From Auricularia sp. M13 (lineage: Eukaryota > Basidiomycota > Agaricomycetes > Auriculariales > Auriculariaceae): DNA of 64,000 nt. The notes below the pieces were generated by a model. The model saw only the letters and a program-made list of their open reading frames with translations. It searched no databases and was not told where the DNA came from. Where the stretch lies: positions 1,488,001 through 1,552,000 of the forward strand of contig CM073203.1 in assembly GCA_037042915.1 (NCBI GenBank). The letters run 5' to 3'. A program made the translations under genes and the position numbers. Below, in pieces: positions 33,105-43,746 of this stretch; the stretch's first letter is position 1; each line of letters starts with the position of its first letter.

Positions 33105-33604
33105 TATTATGTCAGCAGCCACCATCGGTCGGAGCGGATGTCAAGAATGCGTGTTGCAACTTCACCCACGATCTGGTGAAGACCTTTCAGTTACAGCGTT
33201 ATTGGTCCACTCATCAGCTGTCGCAGGGCTGCGGAAGGGATGTGTGTACCTATGCCTTGGACCTTAGAGCCTGGTTCCATGAATCAACTGAGATTCTGCC
33301 ATGACAGGTGCGCTGGAAGCCCCTGACATGAGCATCGGAACGACTGCCGTACACGCTGCGGCAAACCACTCCCTCACAGTACTTAGCAGCACACACAACG
33401 ACATCAAGAGACTGTACTTGATTCTTTGTGTTCTTTGCGGAAAACGTACGTACTCAAGCTCCAATGCATGTACAGTACACATCCTCGATCAGAATACGAA
33501 CACACACATATTGAATCTTGAGGGACTACGACACCGCATCTCAGTAGTGATTCTCGTTTCCGATCGATCAAACAAGAACATACAGTACCGACTCGGAGTA
33601 CGTT

Positions 33605-33946
33605 TTAGACGACCCCGCAGAAAGGGCTCGAGCTCATCGCGTTGCTGCCGCCGTCGTCGTTCGTCGCCTGCACGCAGCTGCCCGTGACGATGGCGGGCAC
33701 GCACGCCGTCACCGGGCCCGCGCACGCGTTGCGGCTGTACGCCGTGAGCTGCTGCCCGCTCCCGCCTGAGCCGGTGATCCTGAACGACTGGAAGCCGCCG
33801 AGCGGCGCGCACGAGTTGTCGAACACGTTGCGGCTGCCCGCGGGCACGGTGCAGCCCGTGTCGGAGAAGAGGTCGACGATGACCGCGTTTACGCTGCCCG
33901 CGGCGACGGCGGCGAGGAGCGCGAGCAAGGGTGACTTGAGCTGCAT
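33605..33946 (-). CDS. Small secreted cysteine-rich protein, copy 2, intact
   Basis: 113 aa, single exon, ATG at 33946. Residues 1-21 are a signal peptide (MQLKSPLLALLAAVAAGSVNA), so the product is exported. The mature part is about 92 residues with six cysteines (GCTVP, NSCAPLG, NACAG, TACVP, GSCVQ, PFCGVV), enough for three disulfides. It is Gly/Ser-rich with SFRITGSGGSGQQ in the middle. It fits the class of basidiomycete small secreted proteins, but I cannot name a family, and it lacks the paired-cysteine pattern of hydrophobins. A TATATA box at 33993-33998 on the same strand gives a very short leader. It is the only one of three copies with an unbroken frame. Confidence 0.8.
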   Translation of the reverse strand: MQLKSPLLALLAAVAAGSVNAVIVDLFSDTGCTVPAGSRNVFDNSCAPLGGFQSFRITGSGGSGQQLTAYSRNACAGPVTACVPAIVTGSCVQATNDDGGSNAMSSSPFCGVV

Positions 33947-33992
33947 GGTGGCTTCAACTTGGTTGCGCTGATTTCGGAGGGGTGAGAGGGTT

Positions 33993-33998
33993 TATATA
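33993..33998 (-). promoter_or_regulatory. TATA box of the secreted protein gene
   Basis: TATATA about 47 bases before the ATG of copy 2. It is conserved at the equivalent place in copies 1 and 3 (near 30570 and 37422). Confidence 0.55.
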
Positions 33999-36340
33999 CC
34001 CCTTTTCCGCGGGACTTATCATAATTATAGCTTCGTCGCCCTGGCTAGTAATGTCGCCCGTGGAGCATGACAGACGCGGAAATACACGTTTCGCACTGCC
34101 GACTAACAGGTACGCCATTGTTTAGCCCCTCAGTTTATATCCCTGGGATCCGGAACCCCTCTTCTCACGTACTTGTAGTGAAATGCGACTGACCGATGGA
34201 GGTCTACGAGTCGAGGACCACAAGATGATTTTTGTCTATACATCTCAATATCGCTGCGAAAACCGTTTGACGTTCAGCGGAGACTCCACACTGGGGAGCC
34301 ACCAAGTTAACGCTTTCCAACCTCAGTGCGCTGGCAAAAACGCCACAACAACGTGCGTAGGCCCCCAAGTATTGACGTGCACAGGCCTTGACATTCAAAC
34401 GCATGGACCCTTGCGTCATGTTCCTTGCAGTGATGCGCTCATATTACATTTAAAGGAATTGCGCCTGATGGCAGGAAACCCGCAGAATTCCCTATATATG
34501 CAAACATCATGCTATCATATGACACGAGTCTCATTCATACTTTACCCATCACCGAACGCACTTCATAGTTCCGAGATTATGTTTCAAGCATAGTTCAGTG
34601 CTCGAGAGCGTCGTTCGAAATAGTTCCATAGGTTAATATGTACCTCTACAGCTACTTTAAAATTTGAACGCATCATCATCATGGCTTCGCAATCGGAAAG
34701 TTTGAGTCGGACCAGAGCCACAGCCTCAGCAGAGTCTGAGGCTCGAGCTGCGCATGTGGTGTTACACCGCGCATTTCGCGAAGGACTGTTATTTCTCAGA
34801 AGCATTCGGACGTAATGTACTGTAAGGGCCGATCTCCCTTGATGCTACACAGCATGCCCGTAGCCCCTGCGTAACCTTAGCCCACTCAGACTCAGGACTG
34901 CGCGGCTGCCGGCTGCCGGGTCCACCGCAAAATCGTAACAACTCCCTCGGCAAATATGCGCCTGAGGATTCAGGTTCATGAGCACTCTCAGGCTGAACGC
35001 GACACGGTCGGTCTCGCAGAGCACACAGAAGGCCGAGCATCGAGTGTATAGTTCACACTGACAAGGCTGCAGTGGCAGGTCTGCCAGTCCGAGTCGGTGT
35101 GCGACATTCAGTTGATAGATGACCACGCGCCGCCGGCGAGAAAAGTCTCCGGAGCGCAGCGCAAGTGACTCGAACATACAGTAGCTCACGCCGACGTTAC
35201 TGTACGACTCGGACACCTACACGATGTGAAATTGGGAGCGCACTAGCAGCATTCAAGGCGTGCAGGCGCCGGGGGTATAGCTATAGAGAGGGTAAGTACT
35301 GTCGCCTGCCAGTGGACCGTAATCGCACGGAGAAGACTGACCGTTCCTCGAAGTCCGGACACACGAGCTGAAGTCGGGATGAAGGCCGACTCGGTACGTC
35401 GGCACCTCTGCCGACGTCGCAACACCGAGCAGAACGTTGGAATTTAGAAAGGCGGTTCCGCAGAGAACTGCAGCGACGTTGACAGAACTCGATGAGCAGA
35501 CGTTCAAGGTGGTGGGCAGATTGCAAGCTTGGCAATGGCGAAGGTGGATCCGGAAGTCTGAAGAAAAGAGTCCCGGGAGCGGCTTGTCGACCTTGCGCCA
35601 AATCGCGAATGTCCGCACGGCTCCTCTACTTATACTCGAACGGTCGACTGAGTGAACGAGCGCTAGCGTAGCCTGAGTGTTGCTTAGACTGAGCGAGCGC
35701 TCGCGGGACCTGTGTCGGTGGTGCATCCCCAATATAGGCTGCAAAGTATAAATAGGCAATACACGCTATGTTCGATTTGTTGTTTCCGGTCAGGCTTCCC
35801 TGCCAGTGCAGGTCTGAACTCACCTGGCGGTTCCGACCGTCCTCCGTCCGCTTGTCACTGCCAAACGACCCTGCGATGAATTACACTGCGACGAACCATG
35901 TTGACATTAACAGCTGGCAGGTCCAGGGCAGCGATCATGACGCAGAGACTAAGTTCTGGCTGCTTGTCGGGAGTTGTAGCCTGATTCCGAGACTCGAAGT
36001 GTGGCGTCGGGTGGTCCACCTTGACCTTCTGAGAGCTTCGGAGGGCGGGCAGCTCGGAGGACGCTGGGGTTCGTTGTATGGGCGAAGCACAGCGAGGGCC
36101 CGCAACGTGTATGAGCGGTATTGGCGATGTCGAGTCTCCTGGCGCACGTTCAAGAGAGACTGAGAGCAGAGAGACGTGGGTGCAAGACAAAATTAGGCAA
36201 GATCAGGAATGCGGGGAGAGCACTGAGCAGATCACGGATGCAAGCAAGCACCGCGTGCTCCGCCCTGGTCAACTGATACTGTACTTATACTTACTTACCC
36301 TCAGCCGGCAGTCACCCCTTCCCCTTCCCCCGCTGGAGCC

Positions 36341-36532
36341 ATGTTCTCCGTTTCTTCGCACCTGCTCGCCGTCGCCGCCGTCCTCGGGGCGGTCAACGCG
36401 CAGTACCTGCTCGGCCTGGGCATCGGGGACATCACCGGCCCCGTCGTCGAGACGAACATGATGGGCTACGTCCGCGTTGGCAAGTGCTTTGTAAGCAGAA
36501 TTTCTCGTAAGCCTCATGACAAAACGCACTAA
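36341..36532 (+). pseudogene. Truncated ceramidase 5' copy with chimeric tail (unit 2/3 junction)
   Basis: The predicted 63 residues are identical to those of the copy at 32913, with the same junction. Two identical chimeric frames show that one duplication event created the junction and a later step copied it. Confidence 0.75.
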
Positions 36533-39500
36533 TATTATGTCAGCAGCCACCATCGGTCGGAGCGGATGTCAAGAATGCGTGTTGCAACTTCACCCACGAT
36601 CTGGTGAAGACCTTTCAGTTACAGCGTTATTGGTCCACTCATCAGCTGTCGCAGGGCTGCGGAAGGGATGTGTGTACCTATGCCTTGGACCTTAGAGCCT
36701 GGTTCCATGAATCAACTGAGATTCTGCCATGACAGGTGCGCTGGAAGCCCCTGACATGAGCATCGGAACGACTGCCGTACACGCTGCGGCAAACCACTCC
36801 CTCACAGTACTTAGCAGCACACACAACGACATCAAGAGACTGTACTTGATTCTTTGTGTTCTTTGCGGAAAACGTACGTACTCAAGCTCCAATGCATGTA
36901 CAGTACACATCCTCGATCAGAATACGAACACACACATATTGAATCTTGAGGGACTACGACACCGCATCTCAGTAGTGATTCTCGTTTCCGATCGATCAAA
37001 CAAGAACATACAGTACCGACTCGGAGTACGTTTTAGACGACCCCGCAGAAAGGGCTCGAGCTCATCGTTGTTGCCTGCCGCCGTCGTCGTTCGTCGCCTG
37101 CACGCAGCTGCCCGTGACGATGGCGGGCACGCACGCCGTCACCGGGCCGCGCACGCGTTGCGGCTGTACGCCGTGAGCTGCTGCCCGCTCCCGCCTGAGC
37201 CGGTGATCCTGAACGACTGGAAGCCGCCCGAGCGGCGCGCACGAGTTGTCGAACACGTTGCGGCTGCCCGCGGGCACGGTGCAGCCCGTGTCGGAGAAGA
37301 GGTCGACGATGACCGCGTTTACGCTGCCCGCGGCGACGGCGGCGAGGAGCGCGAGCAAGGGTGACTTGAGCTGCATGGTGGCTTCAACTTGGTTGCGCTG
37401 ATTTCGGAGGGTGAGAGGGTTTATATACCCCTTTTCCGCGGGACTTATCATAATTATAGCTTCGTCGCCCTGGCTAGTAATGTCGCCCGTGGAGCATGAC
37501 AGACGCGGAAATACACGTTTCGCACCGCCGACTAACAGGTACGCCATTGTTTAGCCCCTCAGTTTATATCCCTGGGATCCGGAACCCCTCTTCTCACGTA
37601 CTTGTAGTGAAATGCGACTGACCGATGGAGGTCTACGAGTCGAGGACCACAAGATGATTTTTGTCTATACATCTCAATATCGCTGCGAAAACCGTTTGAC
37701 GTTCAGCGGAGACTCCACACTGGGGAGCCACCAAGTTAACGCTTTCCAACCTCAGTGCGCTGGCAAAAACGCCACAACAACGTGCGTAGGCCCCCAAGTA
37801 TTGACGTGCACAGGCCTTGACATTCAAACGCATGGACCCTTGCGTCATGTTCCTTGCAGTGATGCGCTCATATTACATTTAAAGGAATTGCGCCTGATGG
37901 CAGGAAACCCGCAGAATTCCCTATATATGCAAACATCATGCTATCATATGACACGAGTCTCATTCATACTTTACCCATCACCGAACGCACTTCATAGTTC
38001 CGAGATTATGTTTCAAGCATAGTTCAGTGCTCGAGAGCGTCGTTCGAAATAGTTCCATAGGTTAATATGTACCTCTACAGCTACTTTAAAATTTGAACGC
38101 ATCATCATCATGGCTTCGCAATCGGAAAGTTTGAGTCGGACCAGAGCCACAGCCTCAGCAGAGTCTGAGGCTCGAGCTGCGCATGTGGTGTTACACCGCG
38201 CATTTCGCGAAGGACTGTTATTTCTCAGAAGCATTCGGACGTAATGTACTGTAAGGGCCGATCTCCCTTGATGCTACACAGCATGCCCGTAGCCCCTGCG
38301 TAACCTTAGCCCACTCAGACTCAGGACTGCGCGGCTGCCGGCTGCCGGGTCCACCGCAAAATCGTAACAACTCCCTCGGCAAATATGCGCCTGAGGATTC
38401 AGGTTCATGAGCACTCTCAGGCTGAACGCGACACGGTCGGTCTCGCAGAGCACACAGAAGGCCGAGCATCGAGTGTATAGTTCACACTGACAAGGCTGCA
38501 GTGGCAGGTCTGCCAGTCCGAGTCGGTGTGCGACATTCAGTTGATAGATGACCACGCGCCGCCGGCGAGAAAAGTCTCCGGAGCGCAGCGCAAGTGACTC
38601 GAACATACAGTAGCTCACGCCGACGTTACTGTACGACTCGGACACCTACACGATGTGAAATTGGGAGCGCACTAGCAGCATTCAAGGCGTGCAGGCGCCG
38701 GGGGTATAGCTATAGAGAGGGTAAGTACTGTCGCCTGCCAGTGGACCGTAATCGCACGGAGAAGACTGACCGTTCCTCGAAGTCCGGACACACGAGCTGA
38801 AGTCGGGATGAAGGCCGACTCGAAGTACGTCGGCACCTCTGCCGACGTCGCAACACCGAGCAGAACGTTGGAATTTAGAAAGGCGGTTCCGCAGAGAACT
38901 GCAGCGACGTTGACAGAACTCGATGAGCAGACGTTCAAGGTGGTGGGCAGATTGCAAGCTTGGCAATGGCGAAGGTGGATCCGGAAGTCTGAAGGAAAAG
39001 AGTCCCGGGAGCGGCTTGTCGACCTTGCGCCAAATCGCGAACGTCCGCACGGCTACTCTACTTATACTCGAACGGTCGACTGACTGAACGAGCGCTAGCG
39101 TAGCCTGAGTGTTGCTTAGAGCGCTCGCGGGACCTGTGTCGGTGGTGCATCCCCAATATAGGCTGCCAAGTATAAATAGGCAATACACGCTATGTTGTTT
39201 CCGGTCAGGCTTCCCTACCAGTGCAGGTCTGCACTCACCTGGCGGTTCCGACCGTCCTCCGTCCGGTTGTCGCTGCCAAACGACCCTGTGATGAATTACA
39301 CTGCGACGGACCATGTTGACATTGCAGTAACAGCTGGCAGGTCCAGGGCAGCGATCATGACGCAGAGACTAAGTTCTGGCTGCTTGTCGGGAGTTGTAGC
39401 CTGATTCCGGGACTCGAAGCTCGAAGTGTGGCGTCGGGTGGTCCATCTTGACCTTCTGAGAGCGGGCTGCTCGGAGGACGAAGGGGTTCGTTGTATGGGC

Positions 39501-39903
39501 GAAGCACAGCGAGGGCCCGCAACGTGTGTGAGCGGTATTGGCGATGTCGAGTCTCCTGGCGCACGTTCAAGAGAGAGTGAGAGCAGAGAGAGCTGGGTGC
39601 AAGACAAAATTAGGCAAGATCAGGAATGCGGGGAGAGCACTGAGCAGATCACGGATGCAAGCCAGCACCGCGTGCTCCGCCCTGGTCAACTGATACTGTA
39701 CTTATATTACGCTCAGCCGGCAGCCGTTGCGTGCACCCCTTACCCTTCCCGTTCCCCTTCCTTCGCTGGAGCCATGTTCTCCGTTTCTTCGCACCTGCTC
39801 GCCGTCGCCGCCGTCCTCGGGGCGGTCAACGCGCAGTACCTGCTCGGCCTGGGCATCGGGGACATCACCGGCCCCGTCGTCGAGACGAACATGATGGGCT
39901 ACG
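36471..39903. repeat. Tandem unit 3 of 3 (3433 bp)
   Basis: Its left 2.5 kb is almost identical to units 1 and 2. Its right part from about 38990 to 39770 carries many substitutions and indels, while the last 130 coding bases are identical again. This unit runs without a break into the complete ceramidase gene. Confidence 0.95.
37033..37376 (-). pseudogene. Small secreted cysteine protein, copy 3, frameshifted
   Basis: ATG at 37376 and the signal peptide are intact. There are then three indels relative to copy 2: one extra C near 37227, one C lost near 37146 and about two extra bases near 37066-37076. The frame changes after the second cysteine. All three lie in GC-rich or repetitive spots, so sequencing or polishing error is possible. 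Confidence 0.8.
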
Positions 39904-42900
39904 CGGCGCTGTCCCAGACCGACACCGGCCTGCACATGCGCCAGCGCGCGCGCGCCTTCATCGTCGCCGACGCGTCCAACCCGGCCGAGCGCGTGCTGTT
40001 CGTCAACCTCGGTCAGTACTCCGCATACGCATACATCGCCCCTGAACGCGGCAGACGACGCTAAACCGTTCGCGCTGTAGACATCGGGATGGGCGACACC
40101 GGCATCCGGCGCGGCATCCTCGCGCGGCTGCAGGCCGCGTACAACGGCACGTACACCGGCACGAACACCGCGCTCTCGAGCACGCACGCGCACTCGGGCG
40201 TCGGCGGCTACGTCGAGAACCTGCTCCCGCAGCTCACCTCGCTCGGCTTCGTCCCCCAGGCGTACAACGCCATCGTCGACGGCACCCTCAAGGCCGTCCA
40301 GCGCGCCCACGACTCCCTGAAACCCGGCAGCCTCGCCGTCGGCAACATCACCGTCCAGGACGCCAACATCAACCGCTCGCCGTTCTCGTACCTCCAGAAC
40401 CCCGCGGAGGAGCGCGCGCGCTATGCCGACGACCAGGATAAGGACCTCAGTCTGCTCAACTTCCTCGGACAGGACGGCAAGAGCCGCGGCTTTTTGAGCT
40501 TTTACCCCGTCCATGGCACCAGTCTGTACGAAGTGCGTGATCGGCCTCTTATGAGGCTTTTTTGCGGGATATTGATCGTCGTTGTAACAGAACAACACGC
40601 TCGTTAGCGGAGACAACAAGGGCATGGCGGCCTATCTGTATGAATGTAAGCTTTAAAGCAGGTCGCGTTACGACCTACTTACTTTTTTCTGCTGCAGCGT
40701 TCGTCGAGCCGGACGCCACGCCGGGCGCGACGACCTTTGTCGCGGGCTTCGCGCAGGCCAACGTGGGCGACACCAGCCCGAACGTGTGCGTCCCCATCCC
40801 CATCCCCCCTTCCTCCACCGCGTCTCCCTTCCTCCTCCCTCGCATCTCACTGACGCTCCCCTCCCGCCTTCTCAGCCTGGGCGCCTTCTGCGAATCCCCC
40901 GGGCAACCGTGGGACGGCCAGCCATGCGACTTCCGTACGTCGACCTGCGGCAACAAGACGCAGGACTGCCACGGGCGCGGGCCGGGCTTCGCGCTGCCCG
41001 ACGCCGACTTCGCGTCCAACGCCATCATCGGCGCGCGCCAGTTCGAGGGCGCCAAGGCGCTCGTCACCGGCGCGGGCGGCAAGACGCTTGCGCCCGTGCG
41101 CGGTGTTGTGCGCAGTGTGCATCAGTATGTTGATATGACCAACTATACGTTCACCTTGGCGAACGGGACGAGCGTGCATACTTGCCCGGCGGCTATGGGT
41201 GCGTTTTCCTGTTTCGGCTGATTTTGATTTTGTGTGTCGGGCAGGCGAGCTGACGCTTGCGTGAGGGTACTCGTTCGCCGGCGGAACTACCGACGGGCCC
41301 GGCGCGTTCGACTTTACGCAGGGAGACAACTCCACGACGCAGTGCGTAGTTTGCGTGGATACACTCCTGCTGAGCGTTTCACTGATTCCTTTTTTCTTTT
41401 TTTCTTTGACGCTTGTTGCTTTTTTCTTTTTCGCTTGCTGCTTTTTTGGTTCGGAAATTTGTTGATGCCTGCCTGCGTTTTTCTGTGCGATTGTTGCTCT
41501 GTCTTGCGCCCTGACGTAACTCTCTTCCGCCCTTACGTACCTCTTTTGGGCACTCACACATCTCTCTTTTGTCCTGACGTACCCCTCTTTTGCCCTCGCG
41601 CACACTCTTTTCGCGCCCTCGCGCCCTCGCTCTTCCGCCCTTACGTACGTCCTCCCTTGTACGCACACACACACACGCATTAGGAACCCGCTCTGGGAGA
41701 TCGTCAAGGGCGCGGTGACGCCGCTCCCCTCCGCCGCGCAGATCGCGTGTCACGCGCCCAAGCCGATCCTCCTCAACACCGTGAGTCCGCCTCTCCCCCC
41801 TCCTTCCCCCGCGCGCCGGCTGCGTGCGGTGTGACACCCGCCGCGCTGCGTACGGCGTGATACCCGCTGCGCTACGTACGGCGTGATACCTGCTACGCTG
41901 CGTGCGGTGTGCTGACCGCCGCTCTGCGTGCTGTGTGCTGCGTGCCGCCCGCCCCCGCCGCGCGTCGCCCGCCCCGCCGCTCTGCCTGCTGACTGACCCG
42001 CGCGCACCGCACAGGGCGAGGCGACGTTCCCGTACAACTGGACGCCGCACGTCGTCGACGTGCAGATCCTGCGCGTCGGCAACTTCGTCATCCTCGTCAT
42101 GCCCGGCGAGTTTACCACTATGGCTGGCCGGAGGATTCGGTGCGTTTCTTTTTTGCTTTTTTTGCTGGGTTTGGGGAGGTAAAGGTGCTGACGTTTGCCT
42201 TGTCTTCTTTGACGCGTCTTTCTCTCCTTCGCCCTATGCGCCGGTTCGCGCTCGCTTGCTCGCTCGTTCTCGATCGCCCTTGCTTCTTCGCTCGCACAGT
42301 GAGGCCATCCGCGCGAAGCTCATCAAGGAGGGCGCGGTGGGCGACGACGCGTACGTCGTCATCGCCGGCCCGGCCAACACGTACGCGCACTACGTCACGA
42401 CGCGCGAGGAGTACGCCGTGCAGCGCTACGAGGGCGCGTCGACACTCTACGGGCCGTGTGCGTGTCATTCTTCCTCCTCTCTCTTAAATCCTGGCTGACG
42501 AGCTGCCGTGTCGTCTTGCTGCTCGCGTCGTTTTGCGTGCGCTCATTGGCACCCGCTTACCCTCGATTGCACTCGCTTTGCTCGCCTTCGCTCGCGCAGT
42601 CACACACGAAGCCTACATGGACATCTACGCCAAGCTGACGCCGTACATCTCCGCGTCGCCGCCGTCGACGCCGCCGCCGAGCGCGCCCGCGCCGGCGGAC
42701 CTGACGAAGAACGCGCTCTCGCTCCAGACGGGCGTCGTGATGGACGGCCCGCCGAGCGGCAAGAAGTTCGGCGACGTGCTGGTCGATGTGGCCGGCAAGA
42801 CGTTCAGCGCGGGCGAGACTGTTAATGTTACGTTCGTTGGGGCGAATCCGAGGGTGCGTCCTTTTTTTTTTTCGTTTCCGTTTGCCCTCTTTCGTTTCCG

Positions 42901-43560
42901 TTTGCCCTCTTTCGTTGCCCGCTTTGCGAGGGCGGGATGTTGAGGTCGGATGTGCTGACGCGCGCGCTGTAGAATAACCTGCACCTGGAAGGCACGTTCC
43001 TGAGCGTCGACCGGCTCGTGAGCGGCACCAACTTCACGACCGTCCGCACCGACGGACACCCGAGCACCAAGTTCCGCTGGCTGCGCACCGGCGGCGGGCT
43101 CAGTGCTACGAGCGAGGTTACTATCACTTGGTGCGTCTGAGTTCTTTGTGCGGGGAAGAACCTTGTCCGCGGAGGGGGAGAACCTCTTCCACGGAGGGGG
43201 AGACCCTCTTCCACGGAAGGGGAGAGCCTCTTCCACGGAGGGGGGAGACCCTCTTCCACGGAGGGGGGAGACCCTCTTCCACGGAGGGGGGAGACCCACT
43301 TCCACTGCAGGGAAGGGGGGGGGGGGGGCTCCCTCCACTGGAAAGGAGCGGGAGACCCTCCCCCCACGTGGGGGGTTACCCTTGTTCGCTTTCGCTCGCT
43401 CGCTCACGCTTCGCTAACGCTCGCACGCGCGCGCAGGACGATCGAGAGCGGCACGCCCGCGGGGCAGTACCGCGTGAGCTACTACGGCGACTCGAAGCCG
43501 CTCATCGGGTCCATCACGCCGTTCACGGGCCACTCGGGCACGTTCACCGTCGCCGCGTGA
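39774..43560 (+). CDS. Neutral/alkaline ceramidase, secreted
   Basis: It hydrolyses ceramide to sphingosine and fatty acid. There are 12 exons: 39774-40011, 40081-40532, 40591-40645, 40698-40785, 40876-41198, 41266-41341, 41684-41780, 42015-42139, 42300-42457, 42600-42853, 42973-43130 and 43437-43560. All joins are in phase, giving 715 aa. A signal peptide covers residues 1-20. The catalytic domain starts at LLGLGIGDITGP. The zinc-binding STHAHSG holds His115 and His117, and the nucleophile is Ser275 in NVGDTSPN. GYSFAGGTTDGPGAFDFTQG, APKPILLNTG, VMPGEFTTMAGRR and IAGPANTYAHYVTTREEY follow. The C-terminal beta domain ends with GHSGTFTVAA. Ten NxS/T sites are plausible for a secreted enzyme. 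Introns 6, 7, 10 and 11 and the 3' flank are made of minisatellites. Its promoter and first 130 coding bases are also present in the two upstream repeat units. Confidence 0.95.
41500..41660. repeat. Imperfect ~21 bp minisatellite in ceramidase intron 6
   Basis: Pyrimidine-rich units of about 21 bp contain CCCTTACGTAC or CCTGACGTAC followed by CTCTTTTG, repeated about six times with mismatches. On the reverse strand this gives a frame with a seven-residue repeat, which should not be read as protein. Confidence 0.65.
41818..41935. repeat. Imperfect ~27 bp minisatellite in ceramidase intron 7
   Basis: About four units contain CTGCGTACGGCGTGATACC or CTGCGTGCGGTGTGA. The intron is 234 bp, several times the usual length here. 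Confidence 0.65.
43150..43328. repeat. ~22 bp G/A-rich minisatellite and G14 run in ceramidase intron 11
   Basis: About seven units of GGGGAGACCCTCTTCCACGG type run from 43150 to 43311, then an uninterrupted run of 14 G at 43315-43328. Both strands have strong purine/pyrimidine bias, prone to triplex or G-quadruplex structure. Confidence 0.8.
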
Positions 43561-43578
43561 GCGAGGGTGCGGGCGGAC

Positions 43579-43705
43579 TTTTTGTTCGTCGCCGTCGAGT
43601 CGAGACTTTGTTCGTCGCCGTCGAGACTTTGTGCGTCGCCGTCGAGACTTTGTTTGTCGCCGTCGAGTCTTTGTTCGTCGCCGTCGCCGTCGAGACTTTG
43701 CGTTG
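43579..43705. repeat. ~21 bp minisatellite just after the ceramidase stop codon
   Basis: About five units of TTTGTTCGTCGCCGTCGAGA occur within 150 bases of the stop at 43560, so they lie in the 3' untranslated region. A short TTAC tetranucleotide run follows (43724-43746). Confidence 0.8.
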
Positions 43706-43746
43706 GAGGCTCTTCTTTGTTTTCTTACTTACTTACTTACTTACTT

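Larger units (their letters stand above)
33043..36470. repeat. Tandem unit 2 of 3 (3428 bp)
   Basis: It has the same content as unit 1, and it is the unit with an intact secreted protein gene (33605-33946). Differences from unit 1 are a few short indels (for example 2 bases fewer near 33720, an extra C near 35270, 4 extra bases near 36243). Confidence 0.95.

Noticed and set aside
33605-33946. Calling the small secreted protein a hydrophobin
   Set aside because: It has six cysteines rather than eight and lacks the paired CC doublets of hydrophobins.
32913-36532. Reading the two upstream ceramidase starts as full ceramidase genes
   Set aside because: Both stop 63 codons in, at the junction; only the copy at 39774 continues into the catalytic exons.
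41379-41707. Minus-strand frames with heptad repeats (YVRAEES type)
   Set aside because: They arise from the 21 bp minisatellite in ceramidase intron 6; no start, splice or promoter structure supports a gene.
42625-43407. Minus-strand frame of 260 codons with Pro/Arg/Gly repeats
   Set aside because: It is produced by the intron 11 minisatellite and antisense of ceramidase exons; the repeat in protein only mirrors the DNA repeat.
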